Below the pieces are notes generated by a model that was not told the origin of the DNA, ran no database searches, and saw only the letters and a list, made by a program, of their open reading frames with translations. The position numbers were made by a program, and so were the translations under genes. Shown piece after piece: positions 31,501-40,871 of a stretch of 64,000 bases of DNA (positions within the stretch are counted from its first letter, which is position 1; the number at the start of each line of letters is the position of its first letter). The stretch lies in the NCBI GenBank assembly GCA_009746045.1, contig RPFO01000164.1, positions 786,712 through 850,711 of the forward strand, in the 5' to 3' direction. Source of the stretch: Mesostigma viride. Lineage: Eukaryota; Streptophyta; Mesostigmatophyceae; Mesostigmatales; Mesostigmataceae.

Positions 31501-32374
31501 AATGCCGTGGGCACCACACATGCTGGTGAAGGTCCTTGATCTGGAAGGCGATCGCACGGAGCGTGACAGCATTGTCGCCTCTCCTTACTACGCACCGACG
31601 TGGACGGGCCAGTTTTCTAGAGTGACATTAGGTGGCGGCAGCGCAGGGATGACGGTCCCCATTTCTGATGTACACCTGCAGCACTGGACAGTGGGCGGTA
31701 CGGCAGAGGTGCACCAGCCTGAGCTGATCAGTACCGGCAAACTGTCAGCTGCCACGGTGGCGGCGTTGAAAGAGCACCCGCAGATTGACTTTGAGCATTA
31801 CAAGACTGCCACCGCCGCCAGGGCAGCAGCAAAGGATGACTGCAATGCCTACTTTGCCGAGCATGGAGCACGTGCGCTTATCGGGATGCGCCTGTGTGCC
31901 CTGTTTCCGGGGACAGCGAGGAAGAGGGAGCGCTTCCATGGCTGGGTCACTAAGGTTCAGGAAAGGGGAGGTCACCTGCTCATCAAGGCGATGTGGGCTG
32001 ATGGGCAGTATGAGGACTATCATGCCCTGGAGGAGGTGACTCAGTTTGTGTGCGGCTGCCCACACCCAGTCGAGGCATTTGGCCGCGCTCGCTTCTTTCC
32101 ACAGGAGGGTGGCACCGTGAATGCAGGTGATGGCACCCACATGGACGATGCCGTCCCTGCTGTGCACAGTGACAGTGAAGGCGGGGAGGAGGAGGAAGAG
32201 GGAGAGGAAGAGGGGGAGGAAGAGGGGGAGGAGGAGGGGGAGGAGGAGGGAGAGGGGGAGGGAGAGGGGGAGGGAGAATGGGAGGGGGAGGGGGAGGAGG
32301 AGGAGGAAGAGGGAGAGGGAGAGGGAGAGGGAGAGGAGGATGCGGAATGGGAGCCGGGGATGACTGGTAGATGA
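28533..32374 (+). CDS. Transposon gene R: spliced 1187-aa putative transposase (DUF7869-like core, acidic tail)
   Basis: Exon 1 is 28533-30194, ending GCG|GTAAGA. Exon 2 starts at 30473 after TTGCAG; both are phase 0 (intron 278 bp). Start: ATG at 28533 (context CCGACATGG). Approximate residues: 10-30 a hydrophobic segment; 58 C-K-C-G-H-E-C, probably zinc-binding; 140-310 a K/R-rich helical region; 448 V-D-G-G-G-D-N-M-N-R; 484 G-H-T-H-I-D-C-D-Q-R-F. The D-G-G-x-x-N and G-H-T-H-x-D-x-D-Q pair is what I know from DUF7869-type proteins common in algal and animal repeats and suggests an RNase-H-fold catalytic core. Exon 2 encodes an Ala/Gly-rich linker, an unrecognised globular region and a Glu/Gly tail of about 60 residues from a purine microsatellite. 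The frame is intact over both exons. Confidence 0.75.
32176..32342 (+). repeat. GGGGAGGAG purine microsatellite encoding the acidic tail
   Basis: Almost pure A/G on the plus strand in 3- and 6-bp units, encoding Glu-Glu-Gly runs at the C-terminus of gene R. Confidence 0.85.
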
Positions 32375-32784
32375 GACGGTGCCATCTACCGGCGCATGGA
32401 ATGAAGTGGTACACAAGTTTACTCATGGTTATCGGCAAGTAGAGCATGCACGCCTGGCCTAGTTGCATTTAAATCAATGAGTTGAGTTTGGAGAGGCTGC
32501 AGTTTGCTTGGATGAAGAATGTGTTAGCATGGCCAAACTTTTATGGCTTGTAGCCAAATCCTCTTGGGGTATGCAGTGTACTAGCGGTGTGCAATTGCGA
32601 GGATTCCTGTCTTGTAGCGATGTGGCCTCTCACCCTGCAGCCTGGTAGATGTGTTGGCATGCAGCCACCCATCATTGGTCATCCGATCTGGTGTGATTTG
32701 CATTTGCACACCTTGTATTAAGGCCATGATTTAATATTGTCTTGTTATTTTTTATGTGTATATGCGAAAAGAGGCATAATATGC

Positions 32785-33500
32785 TCATATATAGTGCTAG
32801 CAAGTGTCACTACCTTTACCTATGCCTGACCTTACAAGTTGAGGATGGTCTAATGTAGTGGCAAACAGGTTATTTACAACAATTCACAGTTTTCTGACTT
32901 AGTTTGAGGCAACTATACTTACCAAAATGCTTGAAAAAGGCAAAAATTGCACCATTTATGCTAGCGAACGTCACTATTTTGAGATCAAACGGGGCCCAAA
33001 CTTGGCCCATGGTCTAATCTAGTGGTGTTTAGGTTGCTTCCAACATTTCATAGCTTTCTGACATAGTTTGATATTGTTTAGTAGCTTACACTGAGCAAAA
33101 TGCTTGAAAATGGCAAAAAATGCACCATTTATGCTAGCAAACGTCACTATTTTGACATCAAACAGAGCCCAAACTTGGCCCATGGTCTAATCTAGTGGTG
33201 TTTAGGTTGCTTTCAACATTTCATAGCTTTATGACGTAGTTTGATTTTGTTTAGTAGCTTACACTGAGCAAAATGCTTGAAAATGGCAAAAAATGCAGTA
33301 TTTATGCTAGCAAACGTCACTATTTTGAGTTCAGATTGACCCCAAACTTTGTGCATGGTCTATTCTAGTGGTAATTAGGTTGCTTGCAAATATCCATGAT
33401 GGTTTGACGTGATTTAGTACTGTTTCCTATTTATTACTATTTAATTTAATTTAAAATGACAAAAATGTACCTTTATTGCTAGCAAATGTCACCAAGATGA
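32785..33500. repeat. Right subterminal tandem repeat, about 5 units of 170-180 bp
   Basis: The word GCTAGCAAACGTCACTATTT and variants recur near 32799, 32960, 33138, 33308 and 33478. Between them are AGTAGCTTACACTGAGCAAA, CCCAAACTTGGCCCATGGTC and CTAGTGGTGTTTAGGTTGC. It lies between gene R and the right TIR. 32380-32784 has no other feature. Confidence 0.85.
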
Positions 33501-33638
33501 CGTCCGATCGATACCAAACTTTGTACGAGGTCTATTTTGGTTGCAAACATCATGCATGACAATTTTCAGCATAAAAAGACAAACTTCGGTACGAAGTACA
33601 TTTTGCGTGCTGGAGTACATTCTAAATGGCTGGTAGGG

Positions 33639-34680
33639 TGAGTAACATGGGGGCAAAAATGGCGCGCTTAAATGCCTCAAGAAGGCTCGTGGAGGTCTCA
33701 CCTGCCGGCTGGTCGAAGTGCTTGACGATGACATTGTGGCTGCGCCGGGCGATGTCGGCTTCCTCGCGAAGGTCGAGGGCTTGTTGCTTGAGTTGTGCCG
33801 AGAGGGTGGAGGTGGTGGAGGTGGTGTGCTCCGCCTAGGTGGAGGGAGCATCGCCGACCGGGCCAGCAGGCGCCGGCTGGGCGGCGATGTCCTTCACCGC
33901 CTGGGCGGTGAGGCCGGCGGTGTCATGCAAGCTCTCAAGGGCGGTACGTGGCGGTGGCTTGAAGGCGCGTAGGTCGAGGTCGAGGAGCTGGGCTTTGATG
34001 TCGGCAGTGGAGGCGGAAATGGCAGTGGAGGTGGCGGTGAGGTGAGGAAGTTCGGCAGCCAGCGGGCCACCCATTGCTGCGACGTCAGCAGCAAGGGGGG
34101 TCACGTGCTGCTGAAAGGCTTCCATGAGGATGGAACGGAGGGTGGGGGAGGAGATAGATGGAGCCCAGATCTCGCCGTCAGAGCGCTGGAGAAGGGAGTT
34201 GAGGATGGTATGCTGGATTTGAGGGCGAGCGCACCCGAACAGCAGGCGGATGTCGTTCCATCGGCGGCCGTCCGGGAGGAGGAGGCTATTGTTGTCGTGG
34301 AGATGGAGGCACAGGTCGTACAGCGAGGCGTAGTCCCCGAAGAAGATGCAGTGCAGAGCATCGGCCGGAGACATGTTGGTCCAGTCGTGGTCATCGACCT
34401 GGAAAGGTTGGGGCCGAAAGCGCGGTTCCGAGGGGCGTGAAGACCCTCCTGTTTTGTCGGCGGAGCGGGCGCGTTTAGGGTCAGGCGATGCCGATGGCGA
34501 GGCATTGAGCCCGGGAGGTTGCTGGGCGCGACCACCAGTGCACGACTAGTGTCACCGCTGCCTGCCGGAGCTGGCAAAGCTGCAGCCGCAGCTGCCGCAT
34601 TTTCAAGGGCGAGCGCATCCGCCAAACTGCGTTGCGTCGACAGGCGTTAATTGCTCGTCATATATTGCGTTTTAGATTCG
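33639..34680 (-). pseudogene. LINE A copy 2: ORF1 N-terminal two thirds
   Basis: From about 34625 on the minus strand: an Ala-rich N-terminus in one frame, then a frameshift near 34400 to M-S-P-A-D-A-L-H-C-I-F-F-G-D-Y. A region of probable helix follows (W-N-D-I-R-L-L-F-G-C-A-R-P-Q-I-Q-H-T), then T-A-G-L-T-A-Q-A-V-K-D-I-A-A-Q-P. A further shift near 33835 precedes the transposon at 33638. It shows the N-terminal part missing from copy 1. Confidence 0.82.
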
Positions 34681-34817
34681 GAAAATTATATCAGCATGTG
34701 CGTCTTGGAAAGACGAAGCGATAGTGATATTCACGGCTAAATTCGGTGCTCAAACGTGAAAGTTATGAGCTCCGCCGTCAGCCATGGCTACCTCGTGGAT
34801 CGTGGCGCGGAGATTCT
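34681..34817 (-). other. LINE A 5' UTR
   Basis: Matches 14230-14370 over most of its length. Being next to the CCCATAGGGAT duplication, it defines the true 5' end of family A. Confidence 0.8.
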
Positions 34818-34847
34818 CCCATAGGGATGCGGGTACCTATACTAGTT

Positions 34848-34978
34848 TCCAGCCATAATTTCAATGCACAAGGCTACACATTTCCATCACCATTCATCTT
34901 CATCATCCTGAACGACTCGAACACGCGGACAAGATAACGGCAGGCTCGAGCTACCATGGTCCGGATTCTCCCGATTTC
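34848..34978 (+). mobile_element. PLE 3' UTR fragment
   Basis: Plus-strand copy of the last 170 bp of the PLE (CCATAATTTCAATGCACAAG ... ACCATGGTCCGGATTCTCCC GATTTC), ending about 30 bp short of the usual GGTTGTCTCCTTG terminus. Confidence 0.85.
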
Positions 34979-35989
34979 ACAACACCTTGAAATGGCCTTT
35001 TTTTTACATAAATTCTGGCCCATGGCAAGTTTATGGTTGGATTGACCTAGGATTGGATCCCACGACTCCCCAGGATGTGTCTGGCTAGTGGTGGAGTAGT
35101 TGAGTCAAAATGTTAAGTTTACGTGGTATTCCCTGCTTAAGTTAACTCCAGATCCAAGGCCAAAACTGGCCACCTAAACCACTTGCACTTGCATAGCAAC
35201 AATAATTGATATCAGATTATGCTGTAACTTTGCAAGGGTGACGAATACGAGTTGTTCTGACCTTGTACAAAGTTCTAGGGCATTCGGAGCCCTATTTAGT
35301 GACAAATGCTAGCAAAATAGTGCTAGCATTTGTCGTAAATGGCAATTTTTAATTAATATTAAATCCAAATAATGTCAGAATGACACCCAAACCTATTGTC
35401 ATCATGCCAACACCTGACACAGGGTCCCCACAATTCATGTGCAAAAATTCAGATCATACGGAGCCCAAAATGGTGACATTTGCCTGCATTTGTCACCATT
35501 TTGGCTCTTTTTTATCACAATTTTAACAACACTAACCACCAAGACACTCCCCAAGCTAGGGCACATCATGTTAATTCTTTGCAGGCAACTCAAGAATGAC
35601 TAGTACAAACAGCGTGCAAAACCTTGGGGCATGTGAATGCCTGAGTGGTGACCATAGCTAGCAGAATGTATAATGTAAGGTAGACATTGCCAGTATGCCA
35701 CATTGCTGTGATGCGCAGTGCACGTCCATATATACCCCATAACACCATACCTTTAAACTACTTGGCACATTGCAAAATGGGAAGGAAAGGTGGACAATAC
35801 ATGCCACGTCACTAGAACACAGCCATTTGGTTGCTACCAACACGCACCATGCGTGATATATACGTGTAGTACATGTCAAGAACATGCCGAGCGAACATCA
35901 AGGTGAAGTGACACCCAGCCGCTGGCACATGTCACCTGGCATCCACGCATGCTCACGTGATATGGTATTGGCATATCCCATGTCTCCAT
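34979..35989. other. AT-rich intergenic DNA with two short inverted repeats
   Basis: Contains GACAAATGCTAGCA (35301-35314) with its exact inverse at 35321-35334, and AATGGTGACA near 35470 inverted near 35490. The word GCTAGCATTTGTC resembles the GCTAGCAAATGTCAC subterminal repeats of the 8.9-kb transposon, so this may be the remnant of a related element. No gene seen. Confidence 0.5.
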
Positions 35990-37230
35990 CTCTTGTGCTT
36001 TGTGGGCACCGAGCCACCCATGCAGTAACCCACCCATGCAGCCACCTGGTCACCCACCCAATGAACTGCTTACACTCTTGCGCGCCCGTGCACCCAGCCA
36101 CCCACACGTCCACCCACCTAGTGACCAAAGCCAGCCAGCCAGCCGTGCACGTGCTAACCCACCTTATTATATAACCACGCATGCACCTAGGCACCCAACC
36201 AGCTTAACCAACCCACTTGGACATTCACCCACCCAGCAAGGCACCTGCGCTTGCAACCCACACACCTATAATAGGTAATAAGGAAGCACTCACCCATCCA
36301 ATGAGCCAACCACCCAACCACCCAACCACCTAAACACCCAGCCAGCATGCCCCATATGCACCATCCGGCCACCCACCCTTGACCCACCCACCCACCCACC
36401 CACTCAACCACTCAGTGCCCCCCCACCCTTATACCCACTGACCCACCCACACATGCACTTTCTCAGCCAGCCACCCCCACCTCACCCCCAACCTGCACAG
36501 CCCTTCACCAGCGATATCAGGTGAGTCGGTCCCAACCATAAACCCACCCACGCATCCATATCTGTGCGCCCACCCGCCCATCTACCCGTCCCTTCGCCCA
36601 CCGACCCACACCTAGTCATCTACACATCCACCAGCCACCAACCACCAATGGCCCATCCACCAACCCACCCACCCATACGCATCCCTAACCACCCAACCAC
36701 TAACCCACCATCCTCAAACCCATGCAATTGTTTCACTCACACATCTAACTACCCACCCACTTAGGAGTCTCCAAAGCCTATCATCACGCAGACACCTGGC
36801 CATCTGCCTACAACCGATCACCCTAACACTCGTCTACCCATCATGACCAGCCACCCATCCACCCACCCTCTCCACCTGCCTGTGCTCCCAGCTACTCGGC
36901 CAGCCATTTACCAAGGCATCCACCTTTCAGCCAGCCACCTGCCATTGAACCCACCCATGTCTAGGAATCCCTTGAAGCATCTACAGCCTAAGCCTCCCAC
37001 CCAAGACTTCCAGGGCAACTGAACAACCAACCAACCAATCAACCAGCTACACAACTACCTAACCACCTAACCACTCAACAACCCGATCACCAAACCACCT
37101 AACCACCCAACACCCAAACCAGCCAGGCATGTGCCCGCCCATTTGCCCTCGCACGCCCGCACCATCAGGTCCCTCCATACACGCCCCGTTCACCTAGCCA
37201 GCCACACACCTAGCCAGCCACCTGCCCAAC
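35990..37230. repeat. C-rich low-complexity tract, degenerate CCACCCA / CCAGCCA repeats
   Basis: Strand-asymmetric tract of ACCCACCC-, CAACCACC- and CAGCCAGCC-like words with no fixed period. Apparent ORFs are Pro/Thr/His-rich artefacts. Confidence 0.85.
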
Positions 37231-38434
37231 TCACGCATGAAGTCAACGTTAGCCATGCATGGCCTCACGTTGCATCACTTGCATTGCATGGGTAGTTTGC
37301 ATGAGGCAGCTTCCATCTCGTTGTCAGCAACTGAAAAGGCTCTTTCTTTACTTTAATGAATGAGCAACAACGTTGGAAACGTTATCCTATCCCTCTTTAA
37401 AACAGTCTTTAAATCAGAAAGACGAGGGCAAATATCTGGACAAGGTGGCAATAACCACTGCAAAATGCACTTGAGAACGTCTTATTAATCCAGCTCTCTA
37501 CCCTTTGAGAAGCTGCCTTGCGTTAGCAGCGATCCTGGGCCCTCTAGCTCGCTCACCTCGCTTAATCTGCGCTTCTTTATGGCTGCCGGGAGATGCGAAG
37601 CTTGAACCCAGCGTGTCGTGGCGAGGTCCTCTGCCCGGCCCATCACACCTCGAAACCGCATGCCGACTAATTAAAAACGATGCCCCCCTTTGCCTTTTGT
37701 ATCGGGCGTCAAAAGAACGATAAACTCGCTTGGAAAACACTGTCGCAAAGAGCTTTCTACAGGCATTATAAGCAATTTTCGCAGTTTTTACCGCACTTAT
37801 TGCACAGCCGGGAGACCATTAGGGACCTTTGCGCGGAATCTCGTGCACGCCATATGTCCTGCTGGCTTATTGCCGCAGGCTGGCAGTATAGGAAGGTCGG
37901 GCATAGCCTAAAGAGGTAATTATCTGACGATAAAGATATGCATTGCATGACGCAAGAAACAGACGGATTTCGCACCCCCCAGTTTATTCACGCAAATGCC
38001 GGAAAATTAAAAGCGAAACTCAAAAAACGAAAACACTAACCTCTTCGGGAATATTATAACGAACAAGCTGAGCTATCGTGCCGGGTTTTTCGTTTCCTCC
38101 CGTATCCAGGACCGTGAGACACGTACCACCGAGAAATCTGGATTTCGCGAAAAAAATTGTGCGCTGCAAAAAAAATATTTGTCCCGCTCAATGCCCTCGT
38201 CGCAATCACAGCGCATATCATTCCAAACTTATTCCATGGATTAATCGTGATGTAAGCTTCGTTTTGACACCTCAGGCGGCTGAAATGACGCAGGTTTCAG
38301 AACGCTAGCTGATGCTCGACCGCCATGGGTGTTTTCGTCGTTTTCGTCTCTCGCGGCGCGGGAAAAATCTAGATCTCGGACGAAATCCGGACAATAATTT
38401 ATGTCAAAATTTGGCGGGTTCGCGGTGTTGTGTT
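37231..38434. other. Intergenic, nothing assigned
   Basis: Mixed-composition DNA without family-like ORFs or repeats shared elsewhere in the window. Confidence 0.4.
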
Positions 38435-38456
38435 CTGGCCTGCGCTGGTTGTCTCC
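38435..38456 (+). mobile_element. PLE 3'-end micro-fragment
   Basis: Reads TTCTGGCCTGCG then CTGGTTGTCTCCTTG followed by ATAC, the PLE terminus and its usual AT-starting flank. No clear target duplication on the left, so it may be old. Confidence 0.6.
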
Positions 38457-38460
38457 TTGA

Positions 38461-38640
38461 TACTAGTTAGATGCCGGCGCGGCGCGACCCGGACCTATGT
38501 GACACAACTGCTTGAAGATGCAGGGCTTCTGGGACTATCCGTACTCCGCGCCCGCATGATTGACAAGGAGAAATGGGCTGCCATCTGCGATAAGCACCTT
38601 CCTGAGTTATACTTACTTACTTACTTAGATTCTTTATTCA
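38461..38640 (+). pseudogene. LINE reverse transcriptase C-terminal fragment of another family
   Basis: Encodes R-T-Y-V-T-Q-L-L-E-D-A-G-L followed by M-I-D-K-E-K-W-A-A-I, the T-Y-V-x-Q-L ... M-x-D-R-x-x-W ending common at the C-terminus of non-LTR RT proteins. An (ACTT)n run at 38611-38627 follows. Confidence 0.6.
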
Positions 38641-38757
38641 TGCATAAATAAATAGATGCGCATCGTGGATGAAAAGCTGCCATGGAGGTCATGGAGGCAA
38701 AGATGGAAAAGTACAAAGTATGTACTTGAATCAGTGAGCGACTGGCCCACGTGTTAA

Positions 38758-40642
38758 GGGGAGGTGGCACCCCAAAAACCTTAAAACTTGACCCATGCTA
38801 ATATCACTTGAATTTCAGTTGCACCATGCTAAATTATGATTGGGGGCACTAAATAACATCTCTAGTGAGTTGTCCATGCACTTGTTGGGGGTACTACCCC
38901 CACATATACGCCAATATAGCGCTATAAATAGAAAAAGACGCTAATTAGGGCTATGTATGCCCCAGCCCATGCACTCATTTGTTGGCCAAAAAAAATGTAG
39001 CGTCTATAGTTCCCTGAGTTTGTAGCTTGCTGAGCTATTTACATCATGAAAATTACAAAACCTTGAACAGTTATTAATTTCCCCGCAAAAGTACCCTTTT
39101 TTTACCGGACATTGGGAATAAACATGTCATAAACACTTCAGATTAGGCAACAAAATGTAGCGAAAATCCGGCTAACAGGGGGACAGCAGTGGTCCAAGTC
39201 CCAGGTCATTCCGACAAGTCTAGCTCAAGTTATTGCGTTTGGCGTGCTAAAACCTGAACATACGCTAAATGAGGTTTTTCTGTGTATAAGGCCACCTAGG
39301 CATCATGTTTTCCATCCAAGAAGCCAAAAAACATGCCCAACTCGATCACACAACATAAGAAAAGGCTAGGCACCTCATCTGCCCTCCCCTGCCCTCAGCA
39401 TGGCCAGCCTTGCCAGCGTGCGCATAGCAACACCATCGCTAGGCATACACGCACCAAGAGAGCATACACTAAGCTCAGCCCAAGGTTACCATGTAAATTT
39501 ATGCCAAGAACTCAGCAAGTATACGTGTAAAAACCTTAGAAAGACTGCCCAACCAATAGAGGCAACTGCAGCCTGCAAACTTGGCAGCAAATCATACATG
39601 TTGTATGCCAAGCATTCACATCCTATCCAGCTTGCCTTGCTGCACACATAGCAGGGAAATCTTAATGGTTATAGCTCAAGGAAAGCAATGGAAACACCTA
39701 TCTAATGCAATGCCACTCATGCAGTATGGCCAGCAAAAGAACCACTCTCACCTTCCTTTCCAATAGGGCAATTTGCTAAGAAGCTGATGCCAGCTTGTTA
39801 GCCTCTAGGCACATGCCGGATGTCGTTCTAAAACAGGCGTGTCAGATCCGGCACATAACAAAGCGTCTGAGCAAGGTCACGTCCAAAGGATTATGGAAAA
39901 CAAATGTCAACACATTACCAACAACTTGACCTCGGCGCATTTAGCATGCCAGCCACAAACTACACGAAATTGTACGAAATAGCTAGGAATCTGACGATGC
40001 AACCGAAAGAAATGGAGCGCTTCCTGCAGGGAAACTGCCCGAAAAAAAGGCGAAAGGCCGACGTTAATGCACCTGCCTGCGTGGAAATGTTTCATGCATA
40101 AACTGGCACGCAAGCTCGAACAATAAAAGACATCATCCATTGATCAGGCGAACAAGGAAGGTGCGCCTTCCGTGAATACGTCGAAGGCGACATGCGCAGG
40201 CCTGCGTAGGTTCTTACCTTGAATGCCGGAAATGTAAAAGAAACCGGGAAGCTTCGGCACAAACTCGACAACACCATTAAGTTAGCTTCATAATCGCTCT
40301 TTAGAGCCTACGTTGCCTCACAATAGCTGCCGTAAACCTGCATTAAATTTCATGATCCGCAAGAGAAATTATATCCTGGACCCCCGCGCCCGTAGCCGTT
40401 CGAGAAATTAGCGATATTGCAAACCGTAAACTTTCCGCCACGCAATGAGGTCATCAACTAATCTTCTGCGAAATTCAAGCATTTTTTCTAGCTGTTTACG
40501 TGCCATATCGATTAATATTGCATAAAGGCATGCCGCCATGGCCACTTCCGCGAGGGTTGAGCGGTCCGGGCACACATTATACACCGTACGGACGGTACCG
40601 CGAATTTTTTGGCGCGGAAAATATTCGGCGCGCCACGTCCCC
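38758..40642. mobile_element. TTAA-flanked (piggyBac-like) non-autonomous element, copy 2
   Basis: TTAA at 38754-38757 and 40643-40646; the same ends as copy 1 at 17939-19883 and near-identical sequence throughout. Lacks the nested PLE fragment, so it serves as the empty-site reference. Confidence 0.88.
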
Positions 40643-40793
40643 TTAAAGGGTCACGACCCTTGAGTAGCCCTGAATTACAGGTTGCCATTGCCAGCGAAAT
40701 CTTCCATCTGAAATCCTATAAAAGGAGCTGCCCTATCGGCTGCTGCCCACAACAATAATTATCAAGGAGGCAACCCGTGCAGCCATATGCCCC

Positions 40794-40815
40794 TGCGCTG
40801 GTTGTCTCCTTCTTG
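40794..40815 (+). mobile_element. 22-bp PLE 3'-end micro-insertion
   Basis: TGCGCTGGTTGTCTCC then TTCTTG is flanked by ATATGCCCC on both sides (40785-40793, 40816-40824). In intact LINE A copies this 9-mer is present once in the GCATATGCCCCTTCTCAGG context, so the empty site is known. Confidence 0.88.
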
Positions 40816-40871
40816 ATATGCCCCTTCTCAGGGATATGTGCTACATATGTACTCCCAACGGAGTTATGTTC

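Larger units (their letters stand above)
24726..33638. mobile_element. 8.9-kb DNA transposon with 32-bp TIRs and two divergent genes
   Basis: The ends (24726-24757 and 33607-33638) are identical inverted repeats beginning CCCTACCAGCCATTTAGAAT. TGA flanks both sides (24723-24725, 33639-33641), and removing the element rejoins LINE A ORF1 exactly as in the uninterrupted copy at 1615-2730. Inside are a minus-strand two-exon gene (28026-25688) and a plus-strand two-exon gene (28533-32374), split by a perfect palindrome at 28103-28429, plus subterminal repeats. The right-hand gene resembles a transposase. A 3-bp TSD is compatible with CACTA/EnSpm-related groups, but the TIR does not start CACT and I do not assign a superfamily. 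Confidence 0.9.
20002..34817 (-). mobile_element. LINE family A, copy 2: full-length, with three nested insertions
   Basis: An 11-bp duplication CCCATAGGGAT at 19991-20001 and 34818-34828 bounds the whole block. On the minus strand, 34817-34640 is the 5' UTR, ORF1 follows, and the 3' UTR ends with hairpin ACTCCCAACGGAGT and a TTAA tail at 20002-20015. Three later insertions interrupt it: 20261-21584 (LINE C), 21627-24238 (PLE) and 24726-33638 (DNA transposon). Subtracting them and their duplications leaves about 1.95 kb. ORF1 is the only gene, so this family appears complete without an RT. The copy is frameshifted and dead. Confidence 0.88.

Noticed and set aside
35884..36764. Pro/His-rich ORFs in the CCACCCA tract
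   Set aside because: Products of low-complexity DNA, open on both strands, with no unique sequence.
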